This document shows positions 7,999 through 17,374 of a DNA stretch of 45,666 nt, piece by piece; position 1 is the first letter of the stretch, and every line of letters starts with the position of its first letter. A model generated the notes under the pieces. The model was not told the DNA's origin and ran no database searches. It worked only from the letters and a program-made list of their open reading frames with translations. The DNA comes from DATLFQ01 sp035540915 (lineage in GTDB: Bacteria > Actinomycetota > Acidimicrobiia > Acidimicrobiales > GCA-2861595), in the NCBI GenBank assembly GCA_035540915.1, contig DATLFQ010000041.1:1-45666 (forward strand), given 5' to 3'. The position numbers were made by a program, and so were the translations under genes.

Positions 7999-8032
7999 TG
8001 GGACCCCAGCCCGGCGCCTCGTGGGACCACAG
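7999..8032 (+). repeat. Direct repeat upstream of a small hypothetical gene
   Basis: TGGGACCCCAG (7999-8009) and TGGGACCACAG (8022-8032) match at 10 of 11 positions and start 23 bp apart, about two helical turns. They lie 41-74 bp before the ATG at 8073. Such phased repeats can be activator sites, but no regulator is identified. Confidence 0.3.
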
Positions 8033-8072
8033 ACCAGGGCGTGCGGACGGAGCCCGCGGAGAGGAGCCGACG

Positions 8073-8276
8073 ATGACGAAGGCGCAACTGCAGAGCATCC
8101 GGCAGCTGGAGGGGCACACCGTGTGCCTGGCCCTCGACGGCGGAACCCGCATCGATGACGCCTACCTGGTCTCCGCCGGCCGGGGCGGGACGGCGACGCT
8201 GTGGATCTACTCCGACCAGGCCGACGTCATCGTCGACGCCGACCGGGTCCTGGAGGTCTGGCCCCGCACCGCCTGA
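8073..8276 (+). CDS. Small hypothetical protein, possibly a beta-barrel
   Basis: 67 residues from ATG 8073, preceded by GAGGAG with 6 nt spacing, a good ribosome-binding site. The sequence after a short helix (QLQSIRQLEG) alternates hydrophobic strands: HTVCLALDGGTRIDDAYLVS, then TATLWIYSDQADVIVDADRV and LEVW. This pattern suggests a small SH3- or Sm-like barrel; that is an inference. There is no signal peptide or membrane segment. It is transcribed divergently from guaB3 and convergently to the groEL unit. I do not recognise a function. A longer frame starting at 7998 is rejected because the ribosome-binding site fits 8073. Confidence 0.7.
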   Translation: MTKAQLQSIRQLEGHTVCLALDGGTRIDDAYLVSAGRGGTATLWIYSDQADVIVDADRVLEVWPRTA

Positions 8277-8298
8277 GCAGCTCAGGGGCGTCACGCCC
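8272..8298. terminator. Paired GC hairpins between convergent genes
   Basis: CCTGAG-CAG-CTCAGG (8272-8286, containing the stop of the small plus-strand gene) and GGGCG-TCA-CGCCC (8286-8298) form two adjacent stem-loops. They lie between the convergent small gene and the groEL-linked microprotein gene. No T-run follows, so they could be U-less terminators or simple barriers. Confidence 0.3.
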
Positions 8299-8300
8299 GC

Positions 8301-8468
8301 TCAGCCGGCGGTCAGCTCCTGGCGAGCCCGCACGGTGGACTCCAGGAGGTCCCGGAGCCCACCGCGCTTCAACTCGGACATCACCTTGCCGGGCGGCAGG
8401 GTGCCCTTCTCCCAAGCCATCCACGAGGCCAGCAGGGCCTCGGGGTCGACCGGGGGGCGCTCGTCCAC
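8301..8468 (-). CDS. GroEL-linked microprotein (hypothetical, 55 aa)
   Basis: GTG at 8468 begins 2 nt after the groEL stop, and the frame ends at 8301. The product is soluble and helical: PEALLASWMAWEKGTLPPGK, then VMSELKRGGLRDLLESTVRA. Periodic Leu/Val and the conserved-looking WEKGTLPPGKV core suggest a real protein. There is no ribosome-binding site other than within the 3' end of groEL (GGGATGATG), so translation is probably coupled to GroEL. Being downstream of the CIRCE-controlled promoter it should be heat-inducible. Function unknown. The frame open upstream of 8468 lies inside groEL and is a shadow. Confidence 0.6.
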   Translation of the reverse strand: MDERPPVDPEALLASWMAWEKGTLPPGKVMSELKRGGLRDLLESTVRARQELTAG

Positions 8469-8470
8469 CC

Positions 8471-10186
<1,716 letters not shown>

Positions 10187-10480
10187 CTAGCTGCCGACCT
10201 TGGCCAGGATGTCGCGGCCGTTCAGGATCAGGAGGTCCTCGCCGTCGATGGTGATCTCGGTGCCGCCGTACTTGGAGTAGACGACCTTGTCGCCCACCTT
10301 CACGTCGAAGGGGATCAGCTCACCGCTGGTGTCCGAGCGCCGGCCCGGGCCGACGGCCAGTACCTCACCCTGCTGGGGCTTCTCCTTGGCCGTGTCGGGG
10401 ATCACCAGGCCCGAAGCGGTCCGCTCCTCGGACTCGTTCGGACGGACCACGATGCGGTCTTCCAGGGGTTGCAGGTTCAT
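10187..10480 (-). CDS. groS: Co-chaperonin GroES (Hsp10)
   Basis: 97 residues with the family start MNLQPLEDRIVVRPNESEE, the mobile loop ERTASGLVIPDTAKEKPQQG and the KVGDKVVYSKYGGTEI strand. It caps the GroEL ring in the ATP-bound state. ATG at 10480 is preceded by GGAGG with 9 nt spacing. First gene of the groES-groEL-microprotein unit, 21 nt downstream of the CIRCE operator. Confidence 0.97.
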   Translation of the reverse strand: MNLQPLEDRIVVRPNESEERTASGLVIPDTAKEKPQQGEVLAVGPGRRSDTSGELIPFDVKVGDKVVYSKYGGTEITIDGEDLLILNGRDILAKVGS

Positions 10481-10501
10481 GGGTGTCGGCCTCCGCGGTC
10501 G

Positions 10502-10528
10502 TTAGCACTCTCGACTGTCGAGTGCTAA
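10502..10528. promoter_or_regulatory. CIRCE operator (HrcA-binding site)
   Basis: TTAGCACTC (10502-10510), 9-nt spacer, GAGTGCTAA (10520-10528) is a perfect match to the CIRCE consensus TTAGCACTC-N9-GAGTGCTAA. It lies 21 nt before the groES start, partly overlapping the -10 region. HrcA bound here represses groES-groEL at normal temperature. hrcA itself is not in this window. Confidence 0.97.
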
Positions 10529-10557
10529 CGATACGCCCTGAACCGCCGCGATCGCAA
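10528..10557 (-). promoter_or_regulatory. groES promoter
   Basis: On the minus strand TTGCGA (complement of 10552-10557) and TATCGT (complement of 10528-10533) are separated by 18 nt, resembling a housekeeping sigma promoter. The -10 overlaps the outer base of CIRCE, so transcription would start within the operator. Confidence 0.55.
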
Positions 10558-10573
10558 CCCGTCCGGTGTCGGG

Positions 10574-11575
10574 CTAGAGCACCGGCAGCGCCAGGTTGGG
10601 GTCGGCACCGGCGTCCAGCGGCGTGGGGCCGTCGCTGCGCAGCCGCCACCAGCCGGCGGCGGCGACCATGGCGGCGTTGTCGGTGCACATGGAGCGGCTG
10701 GGCAGGAACGGGCGCAGGCCGTCGGCGATGCAGGCGTCGAGGGCCCGCTCGCGCAATGAGGAGTTGGCGGCGACGCCGCCGCCCAGCACCAGCCCGGTGG
10801 CGCCCACCTCCGCCGCCGCCCGGCGGGCCTTCGTCACCAGCACGTCGACCACGGCCTCCTGGAAAGAGGCGGCCAGGTCGGCCACCGAGGCCTCCGGGTG
10901 CTTGCGGGCGTAGGTGACCACCGAGGTCTTGAGCCCGCTGAATGAGAAGTCGTAGCCCTCGTTCCGCATGCCGCGCGGGAAGGCGACGGCGTTGCGATCG
11001 CCCTGCATGGCCAGCCGGTCGATGGCCGGCCCCCCGGGGTAGCCCAGGCCGAGGAACCGGGCAACCTTGTCGAAGGCCTCGCCGGCGGCGTCGTCGATGG
11101 TGGTTCCGAGCAGGCGGTAGGCGCCGTGCCCCTCCATGGCCACGAGCATCGTGTGCGCGCCCGACACCAGCAGCACCACCAGGGGCGGCTCCAGGTCCGG
11201 TTCCTCCAGGAAGGCGGCGTAGAGGTGGGCCTCCAGGTGGTTCACCCCGACGAAGGGCACGCCCCACACCAGCGCCAGCGCCTTGGCCGCGCTCACGCCG
11301 ACGAGGAGCGACCCCACCAGCCCCGGCCCGACGGTCGCCGCCACCGCGCCGATGGCGGCCCCGTCGGTGCCCGCCTCGACCAGAGCCTGGGCCACCACCG
11401 GGTTCAGCAGCTCCACGTGGGCCCGGCTGGCCAGCTCGGGGACCACGCCCCCGAACGCCGCGTGCAGGTCGACCTGGCTGCTCACCACCGACGACAGCAC
11501 GGTGGTGCCGTCGGCGACGACGGCGGCGGCCGTCTCGTCGCAGGACGTCTCGATGCCGAGGATGCGCATGGTCAT
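10574..11575 (-). CDS. tsaD: tRNA N6-adenosine threonylcarbamoyltransferase TsaD
   Basis: 333 residues. Transfers the threonylcarbamoyl group from TC-AMP to A37 of ANN-decoding tRNAs, in complex with TsaB and TsaE. Kae1/TsaD features are: ILGIETSCDETAAAVV at the N-terminus; metal ligands His113 and His117 in NHLEAHLYA; Asp299 in MCTDNAAM; and GLGYPGGPAIDRLA. ATG at 11575 overlaps the rimI stop (ATGA); a second ATG six bases later is possible. The longer frame upstream lies in rimI and is rejected. Last gene of the cell-wall/t6A operon, before the groES unit. Confidence 0.96.
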   Translation of the reverse strand: MTMRILGIETSCDETAAAVVADGTTVLSSVVSSQVDLHAAFGGVVPELASRAHVELLNPVVAQALVEAGTDGAAIGAVAATVGPGLVGSLLVGVSAAKALALVWGVPFVGVNHLEAHLYAAFLEEPDLEPPLVVLLVSGAHTMLVAMEGHGAYRLLGTTIDDAAGEAFDKVARFLGLGYPGGPAIDRLAMQGDRNAVAFPRGMRNEGYDFSFSGLKTSVVTYARKHPEASVADLAASFQEAVVDVLVTKARRAAAEVGATGLVLGGGVAANSSLRERALDACIADGLRPFLPSRSMCTDNAAMVAAAGWWRLRSDGPTPLDAGADPNLALPVL

Positions 11576-12129
11576 TCGGCCGGCGGGCCGAGCCGTGACG
11601 CCCGGCTGGAGGTCAGGCGGGCCAACCGGGCCCCGTACTGCGGCGTGTCGATGTCGTTGGCCCACATGACGAGCGCGTCCTCGCTGGTCTCGACGTAGTA
11701 GTTCTTGCGGATGCCCGCCGGCACGAAGCCGAAGGCACCATAGAGGCGCTGGGCGGCGACGTTACCGACCCGCACCTCCAGCGTCAGGTTGCGGCACCCC
11801 CGCTCGACGGCCTCGGCGGCCAGGCCGGCCAGCAGCAGCGTGCCGATGCCCTGGCGGTGGCGGGCCGGGTCGACGGCCAGCGTGGTCACGTGGGCGTCGG
11901 GCCCGGCCAGCATCAGCCCGCCGTAGCCGACAACGGTGCCCTCGGCCCGGGCCACCCGGTAGGCCCGCGTCGAGCGCAGGGCCAGCTCGCTCATGAACAG
12001 GCCGAGCGACCACGGCTGCGGGTACACCTGTGCCTCGATGCGCAGCACGGCCCGCAGGTGGCGGCGGCGCATCGGCGCCACCTGCACGACGGCCGCCTCC
12101 AGCGGCGGCTCGGGGACCCGGATGGCCAC
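11572..12129 (-). CDS. rimI: Ribosomal protein S18-alanine N-acetyltransferase RimI-like
   Basis: 185-residue GNAT protein with acetyl-CoA motif A VTTLAVDPARHRQGIGTLLL and motif B region LEVRVGNVAAQRLYGAFGF followed by GIRKNYYV. RimI acetylates the N-terminal alanine of S18; in actinobacteria it is often broader in substrate. The start is GTG 12129, 9 nt after the tsaB stop. The roughly 35-residue C-terminal tail is longer than in enteric RimI. Position between tsaB and tsaD is the usual actinobacterial order. Confidence 0.9.
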   Translation of the reverse strand: MAIRVPEPPLEAAVVQVAPMRRRHLRAVLRIEAQVYPQPWSLGLFMSELALRSTRAYRVARAEGTVVGYGGLMLAGPDAHVTTLAVDPARHRQGIGTLLLAGLAAEAVERGCRNLTLEVRVGNVAAQRLYGAFGFVPAGIRKNYYVETSEDALVMWANDIDTPQYGARLARLTSSRASRLGPPAE

Positions 12130-12138
12130 GGTCCCGGC

Positions 12139-12837
12139 CTACGCGCTCGCCCGCTGTTCCCAGTTGACCTGGGCGTCGGCCTTGCGCAGGTAGAGCGGTT
12201 CCAGCTCCGAGGCGTGGACGAAGTCCTCCCGGATGGCTCGCGGGTGGGCCAGCTCCACCAGGGAGGCGGCCGACGGGTGGGCCAGCCCGTCGCCGCCGAC
12301 GGTGACGTGCCCCGCGTCGTCGAACAGGCCGGCGTAGCGGACGGCGCCGTCGCCGACGAGGAGGCAGTCCTCACCTCGGGCGACCAGCTCGGTGGCCAGC
12401 TCGCCCGGCGGGCAGGCGCACGGCTCGGTCACCCGCTGGACGCCCCCGGGAACGGGCCGGTAGAGCGCCCAGAAGACCTCACCGCGCCGGGCGTCGATCA
12501 CCGCCGCGATCAAGCTCCGGGCGTGGCGCACGGGGAAGGCCAGCAGGTCGAGGCTCGACAGGCCGATCATCGGCACCCGCAGCGCCTGGGCCATGGCCTT
12601 GGCCGTCGCCACCCCGACCCGCAGGCCGGTGAACAGCCCGGGCCCGACGTCGACGGCGACGACGCTGATCTCGGCGAAGTCGACCCGGGCGTGGCGGCAC
12701 ACGAAGTCGATGGCCGGGACGAGCGTCTCGGCGTGGCGGCGGCCGCGGGTGGCCCCGAACGACGCGAGCGTGCCCTCGGCGCCGCCGAGAGCGCACCCCA
12801 CCCGGGCGGTCGCCGTCTCGATGCCGAGGATGATCAC
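12139..12837 (-). CDS. tsaB: tRNA threonylcarbamoyladenosine biosynthesis protein TsaB
   Basis: 232-residue ASKHA-fold scaffold of the t6A complex. It starts ILGIETATARVGCALGG and has AVDVGPGLFTGLRVGVATAKA, the family hallmark. It lacks the metal-binding histidines of TsaD, as expected. GTG 12837 overlaps the tsaE stop (GTGA). It dimerises with TsaD and recruits TsaE. Confidence 0.94.
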   Translation of the reverse strand: MIILGIETATARVGCALGGAEGTLASFGATRGRRHAETLVPAIDFVCRHARVDFAEISVVAVDVGPGLFTGLRVGVATAKAMAQALRVPMIGLSSLDLLAFPVRHARSLIAAVIDARRGEVFWALYRPVPGGVQRVTEPCACPPGELATELVARGEDCLLVGDGAVRYAGLFDDAGHVTVGGDGLAHPSAASLVELAHPRAIREDFVHASELEPLYLRKADAQVNWEQRASA

Positions 12838-13313
12838 GCCGCCCACCGGCTCAGGAGCGCCTCCAGGGCAGGGGCCCGGGCTGACCACGACGGGCCGACC
12901 GGCCTCATGGCCATGACCCGGTCGTCGTCACCGGCGCCCATCTCCATGCGCACCTCGAGGTAGTCGGCCGGCAGCGTGGGGGCCACCACCTCGCCCCACT
13001 CGACGAGGCCGACGGCCCCGTCCTCCAGCAGCTCGGCCAGTCCCAGGTCCTCGACCTCGGCCTGGCGATCGAGGCGGTAGGCGTCGCAGTGCACCAGGCA
13101 CAGGCGCCCCCGATACGTCCGCACCAGCGTGAAGGTCGGGCTGATGATCGGATCGGCCACTCCCAGGCCCCGCCCGAATCCCTGGGCGAAGGTCGTCTTG
13201 CCCGAGCCGAGGTCGCCCGACAGCAGCAGCACGTCGCCAGGCCGCACCAGGGTCGACAGCTGGGCCCCCAGCTCCTTGGTGTCCTCGCCGGACTTGGTGG
13301 TGACGACGATCAC
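12834..13313 (-). CDS. tsaE: tRNA threonylcarbamoyladenosine biosynthesis ATPase TsaE
   Basis: 159 residues with Walker A GDLGSGKT (33-40), FAQGFGRGLGV and SPTFTLVRTY, then HCDAYRLD and GLVEWGE, the standard TsaE order. The ATPase resets the TsaBD complex between catalytic cycles. GTG 13313 overlaps the uracil-DNA glycosylase stop (GTGA) and its own stop overlaps the tsaB start. About 25 residues at the C-terminus are less conserved. Confidence 0.94.
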   Translation of the reverse strand: MIVVTTKSGEDTKELGAQLSTLVRPGDVLLLSGDLGSGKTTFAQGFGRGLGVADPIISPTFTLVRTYRGRLCLVHCDAYRLDRQAEVEDLGLAELLEDGAVGLVEWGEVVAPTLPADYLEVRMEMGAGDDDRVMAMRPVGPSWSARAPALEALLSRWAA

Positions 13314-13885
13314 CGGCCGGCTCCGGCCGGCAGCGCCAGGTGCTCCTTGGCCCGCACGAAGTCGGCCCGCATGCCGGCCATCGGCTCGCCGGCCGATCCG
13401 GCCCGCAGGACGAAGGACGGGTGGTAGGTCGGCACCACCACCGAGGTGCCGAAGGGGTAGGCCCGGCCCCGGAGCGACCTGATCCCGGCGTCGGTGCCGA
13501 GGAGCAGGCGGGTGGCGAAGTTGCCGAGGGTGACGATCACCCGCGGCCCGATCAGCTCGATCTTGGCATCGAGAAAGGGCCGGCAGGCGGCGATCTCCTC
13601 GGGCCGGGGATCGCGGTTGCCGGGCGGCCGGCACATGACGGTGTTCGCGATGTAGACCCGGCTGCGGTCCAGGCCCAGCTCCTCGGCCAGCAGGCGGTCA
13701 AGCAGCTGGCCGGACCGCCCGACGAACGGCTCGCCCTGCAGGTCCTCGTCCCGGCCCGGCGCCTCGCCGACGAACATCAGGTCCGCAGCGGGATCGCCTC
13801 CACCGAAGACCACGGTGGTGCGTCCGGCTGCGAGCGGGCAGCGGGCGCAGGCACCGGCGTCGGTGGCCAGGTCGGCCAGCGTCAC
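13310..13885 (-). CDS. Uracil-DNA glycosylase, family 4 (Fe-S)
   Basis: 191 residues. Removes uracil arising from cytosine deamination, relevant in a GC-rich genome. Four cysteines (13, 16, 85, 101 from the GTG at 13885) in CARCPL and MCRPPG...ACRPFL fit the 4Fe-4S site of thermostable family-4 enzymes. The motif GEAPGRDED holds the active site and TYHPSFVLR the second motif. The start at 13885 gives a GTGA overlap with the upstream hydrolase; GTG at 13888 is an alternative. It is an insertion into the otherwise common alr-tsaE junction, tightly coupled to tsaE. Confidence 0.92.
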   Translation of the reverse strand: MTLADLATDAGACARCPLAAGRTTVVFGGGDPAADLMFVGEAPGRDEDLQGEPFVGRSGQLLDRLLAEELGLDRSRVYIANTVMCRPPGNRDPRPEEIAACRPFLDAKIELIGPRVIVTLGNFATRLLLGTDAGIRSLRGRAYPFGTSVVVPTYHPSFVLRAGSAGEPMAGMRADFVRAKEHLALPAGAGR

Positions 13886-14877
13886 CACGACGACGATGGT
13901 ACCGCCGGTGCCCGGTCGGCCAGCCGGACCAGCGCCGCATTCACCTCGTGCCGGCGCTCCAGCATCGCCATGTGGCCCGCCCCCTCCAGCACGGTCAGCT
14001 CCGCGCCGGGCAGGCAGGTGGCCAGCTCCCGGGCCCGCCGCGGCGGCGTCAGGCGGTCAGCGGTGCCGACCACCACGGTGGCCGGGAGGTCGACCGACCG
14101 GAGTTCGGCCCGCAGGTCCAGCCCGACGATGTCGGGCCACAGCTCGGCCAGCACCGCTGGTGGGGTGGCCGCCGACATGAGCCGGCCCAGCTCGACCAGC
14201 CGGGGCGAGGGGCGGGGCCCGAAGCCGACCCGGGCCAGCAGGTAGGACAGGTCGTTGGCCGGCAGGTACCCGCCCGGGAGGCGGCCGGACAGCCGCATCC
14301 CGCGCGCCGCCACCGGGGTCGTCGCCGCCACCAGGGCCTGCCACCCCGGGACGGCGAACGCGAAGTTGGCGGCCGTCGACACGAAGCCCAGCCCCGCCAC
14401 CCGCTCGTCCAGGACGGCGGGGTGGTCGGCGCAGAAGCGCCCGAGCACCATGCCGCCCATCGAGTGGCCGACGACGAGTGCGTCGCGGAGGTCGAGGTCG
14501 ACGAGCACAGCGCGCAGGTCGCGAGCCAGGCGGCCCAGGCTGGACCGGTCGGAGCCGGCCTCGGACCGCCCGTGACCCCGGTGGTCGACGACCAGGACGC
14601 GGAAGCGGTCGGCCAGATCCAGGAGCTGGAAGTGCCAGGCCACTCCGGACAGGGTCACGCCGTGCAGCAGGACCAGCGGCCGGCCGCGGCCCCGCTCGAC
14701 GGCGTGGAGTCGGCCGCCGTCGTCGGTCGCCACATGGAGCCGCCGGGCGTCGGCGGGCACGGTGAAGTCGCCGTGCCGGTGGGGATCCGGCCGGTCACGC
14801 TCCCGCGTCAGCACCGCCCGCTCGGCGGCGTAGCCCGCCACCAGGCCGGCAGCCGCCGCCAGACCGGTCGCCTTCAT
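13882..14877 (-). CDS. Alpha/beta hydrolase fold protein
   Basis: 331 residues. Catalytic triad Ser139 in GHSMGG, Asp274 in GTADRLTPP and His302 in GAGHMAMLE; oxyanion loop LVLLHGVTLSG; and DHRGHGRS. The N-terminus (KATGLAAAAGLVAGYAAERA) is a hydrophobic segment, perhaps a membrane anchor or signal-like helix, typical of hydrolases encoded beside actinobacterial alr. Substrate unknown; esterase, lipase or C-C hydrolase are all possible. The ATG at 14877 overlaps the alr stop (ATGA). A much longer open frame upstream lies within alr out of frame and is rejected. Confidence 0.88.
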   Translation of the reverse strand: MKATGLAAAAGLVAGYAAERAVLTRERDRPDPHRHGDFTVPADARRLHVATDDGGRLHAVERGRGRPLVLLHGVTLSGVAWHFQLLDLADRFRVLVVDHRGHGRSEAGSDRSSLGRLARDLRAVLVDLDLRDALVVGHSMGGMVLGRFCADHPAVLDERVAGLGFVSTAANFAFAVPGWQALVAATTPVAARGMRLSGRLPGGYLPANDLSYLLARVGFGPRPSPRLVELGRLMSAATPPAVLAELWPDIVGLDLRAELRSVDLPATVVVGTADRLTPPRRARELATCLPGAELTVLEGAGHMAMLERRHEVNAALVRLADRAPAVPSSSW

Positions 14878-15998
14878 CCGCCGGTGTAGGTGCGGGGCAC
14901 GCGGGCGCCGATGCCGCACAGCACCTCGTAGGCGATGGTGCCCAGGCGGTCCGCCCACTCGCCGGCGGTTATCTCCTCGCCGCCCTGCCGACCTATGAGC
15001 ACGACCTCGTCGCCGGGAGACACCTCGCCCTCCCGGCCGCAGTCGACCAGCAGCTGGTCCATGGTGACGGTCCCGGCGATGGGGCGGCGGCGGCCGCCGA
15101 CCAGCACCTGGCCCCCGACCTCGGACAGCCGGCGGGGCACGCCGTCGGCGTAGCCCAGCGGCACGGTGGCCACCAGTGACCCCGCAGTGACGGTGTAGCG
15201 CAGCCCGTAGGACACCGCCTCGTCGACCGGCGGGCGGCGCACCATGGCCACCCGGGCCCGCAGGGAGAGTGCCGGGCGCAGGTCGACCAAACCGGCCCGC
15301 GCGGGACCGGGCGGCTCGCCGTACATCGCGATGCCGCACCGGACCATGTCGAGGCGCGCCGCCGGGTGGGCGAGGGCGGCGGCGGAGTTCGCGGCATGGG
15401 CGACGAGGGCCGGCTGCACCGTCCCGACGGTCAGGCGGACCTCCTCGAACAGCGCCAGCTGCCCGGCGGTGAAGTCGTCCCGGGCAGGTTCGTCGGCCAC
15501 GGCCAGATGGGTCCACAGGCCGGCCAGGCGGAGCCGGGGTGCGGCCAGGACCGCCCTGGCCAGGGCCGGCGCGTCGGCCGGCGCGGCACCGACGCGGTGC
15601 ATGCCCGTGTCCACCTTCAGGTGGACGTCCAACCCCTCGGGACCGGCAGCGGCGGCGGCCGCCTCGATGCCGGCGACGGTGTACACCGTGGGGGTGAGGC
15701 GGTGGGCCGCCGCCTCGCCCATCGCCTCGGGCGGCGGCTCGGAGAGCAGCAGCACCGGCGCCCCGACGCCGCCGTCGCGGAGCGCGACCCCCTCCTCGAC
15801 CAGCGCCACGGCCAGCCAGTCCGCACCCGCCGCCAGAGCCGCCCGGGCCACGGGCTCGGCGCCATGGCCGTAGCCGTCCGCCTTCACCACCGCGCACAAC
15901 GCAGCCGGTGCCACCCGGCGGCGGAGCTGCTCGACGTTGTGGCGGATGGCCTCCAGGTCCACCTCGGCCCACGCGTGCCGCCAGGAGCGGCCGCTCAT
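14874..15998 (-). CDS. alr: Alanine racemase
   Basis: 374-residue PLP fold-type III enzyme making D-alanine for peptidoglycan. PLP lysine is Lys39 in CAVVKADGYGHG. The second catalytic base is the Tyr in AVSYGLRYTV. VDTGMHRVG and AGTVTMDQLLVDCG are conserved. ATG at 15998 shares one base with the upstream stop (TAATG). The open frame to 17177 covers the neighbouring gene in another frame and is not coding. Confidence 0.96.
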   Translation of the reverse strand: MSGRSWRHAWAEVDLEAIRHNVEQLRRRVAPAALCAVVKADGYGHGAEPVARAALAAGADWLAVALVEEGVALRDGGVGAPVLLLSEPPPEAMGEAAAHRLTPTVYTVAGIEAAAAAAGPEGLDVHLKVDTGMHRVGAAPADAPALARAVLAAPRLRLAGLWTHLAVADEPARDDFTAGQLALFEEVRLTVGTVQPALVAHAANSAAALAHPAARLDMVRCGIAMYGEPPGPARAGLVDLRPALSLRARVAMVRRPPVDEAVSYGLRYTVTAGSLVATVPLGYADGVPRRLSEVGGQVLVGGRRRPIAGTVTMDQLLVDCGREGEVSPGDEVVLIGRQGGEEITAGEWADRLGTIAYEVLCGIGARVPRTYTGG

Positions 15999-17374
15999 TA
16001 CCGCTTCCGGCCGGCGAGGCGCAGGGGCGGGGCGTCGGCCGGTGGCGCGACCGCTGACAGCCACCGCGGCACCAGGTCCAGCAGGTCCCCGGCCACCATC
16101 CCACGAGCCGGCCCGAGGCGTGCGGCCGCACCGTGGACGTGGGCCGCCAGCGCGGCCGCCTGCAGTGCCGGCACCCCCTGGGCCAGGAAGGCACCTACCA
16201 GGCCGGCCAGCACGTCGCCGGTGCCGGCCGTGGCCAGCCGGGGGGAGCCGGAGGTCACCAGCAACGCCTCGCCACCTGGCTCGGCCACCACGGTGGTCGG
16301 GCCCTTCAGCAACACGATGGCACCGGTCCGCAGCGCCAGCGAGCGGGCCGCGGCCAGGCGGTCCGGGCCGGGCTCGGCGCCGGTCAGCCGCGCGTACTCG
16401 CCGTCGTGGGGTGTCAGCACGGTCTGGGAGGTCGTCCGCTCCAGCTCCACCAGCGCGTCGGCGTCCACGACCAGCGGCACCCGCACCCGGTCGACCAGGC
16501 GGCGCACCTCCCGGGCCTGCTCGGGACTGCGGCCGATGCCCGGACCGACGACGATGGCCCGGCAGCGGCTGGCGGCGGCCAGCGTGGCGGCGGCCCAGCC
16601 CTCGGCCGGCAGGGCGATGCCCACGAACTCCGAGCCGGCCGGCTGCTGGTCGAGGGGGACCCCAGGGACACCGAGTCGGACGGAGCCGGCGCCGCCGACG
16701 AGGGCGCTGCGCGCCACCAGGACGGGCGCCCCCATGAGGCCAGGCGACCCGGCCACGACGAAGACGGCGCCGTGCCACTTGTGGGCGTCGCGGTCGCGCC
16801 CGGGGAGGATGGCGGCCACGTCGGCGTCCTCGACGACCGAGGCGAACGCGCCGCTGGCGTCCAGGCCGATGTCGGCCACCTCCACCTCGCCCGCACGACC
16901 CGGCCCCCGGCCGAACAGCAGGCCCGGCTTGAGCGCGGCGAAGGTGACCGTGGCCGCCGCCCGGACCGACCGGTCCCCGCACTGCCCGGTCGCCGCATCG
17001 AGCCCCGAGGGGACGTCGACGGCGAGCACCGGGGCGCCCCCCGGGTCGGGGGCCACGTAGTCCCCCTTGAAGCCGGTGCCGTAGGCCGCGTCGACGACCA
17101 GGTCGCAGGGCGGGAGCCGGTCCGGAGCGCCCTCGGCGTCCAGCACCAGCACCCGGGCGCCCCGCCGCCGCAACCACCGGGCGGCCGCCCGGCCGTCGGC
17201 TCCGTTGTTGCCCTTCCCGGCGACCACGACCACCCGTCGCCCGTAGGCGCCGCCCAGCCGCCGAAGCGCGGCCCGGGCCACCGCGGCGCCGGCCCGCTCG
17301 ACCAGCACCTCCGTCGGCTCGGGCGCGGCCGCATCCAGCGCCCGCAGCTCGGCCGGCTCCAGGACGGGGATCAC
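15998..17374 (-). CDS. nnr: Bifunctional NAD(P)H-hydrate epimerase / ADP-dependent NAD(P)H-hydrate dehydratase
   Basis: 458 residues in two domains. The N-terminal YjeF/NnrE epimerase (to about residue 195) has VVVAGKGNNGADGRAAARWL and VDAAYGTGFKG. The C-terminal NnrD dehydratase has WHGAVFVVAGSPGLMGAPVL, a GPGIG loop, LTPHDGEYARL, KGPTTVV and the signature ATAGTGDVLAGLVGA. Together they repair damaged NADHX/NADPHX. GTG 17374 overlaps the acpS stop (GTGA). The order acpS-nnr-alr is common in actinobacteria. Confidence 0.94.
   Translation of the reverse strand: MIPVLEPAELRALDAAAPEPTEVLVERAGAAVARAALRRLGGAYGRRVVVVAGKGNNGADGRAAARWLRRRGARVLVLDAEGAPDRLPPCDLVVDAAYGTGFKGDYVAPDPGGAPVLAVDVPSGLDAATGQCGDRSVRAAATVTFAALKPGLLFGRGPGRAGEVEVADIGLDASGAFASVVEDADVAAILPGRDRDAHKWHGAVFVVAGSPGLMGAPVLVARSALVGGAGSVRLGVPGVPLDQQPAGSEFVGIALPAEGWAAATLAAASRCRAIVVGPGIGRSPEQAREVRRLVDRVRVPLVVDADALVELERTTSQTVLTPHDGEYARLTGAEPGPDRLAAARSLALRTGAIVLLKGPTTVVAEPGGEALLVTSGSPRLATAGTGDVLAGLVGAFLAQGVPALQAAALAAHVHGAAARLGPARGMVAGDLLDLVPRWLSAVAPPADAPPLRLAGRKR

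Noticed and set aside
13882..16194. A 770-codon minus-strand frame covering the alpha/beta hydrolase and alr
   Set aside because: Only the part from ATG 14877 shows hydrolase homology; the rest is alr out of frame, and an ATGA overlap marks the real start.
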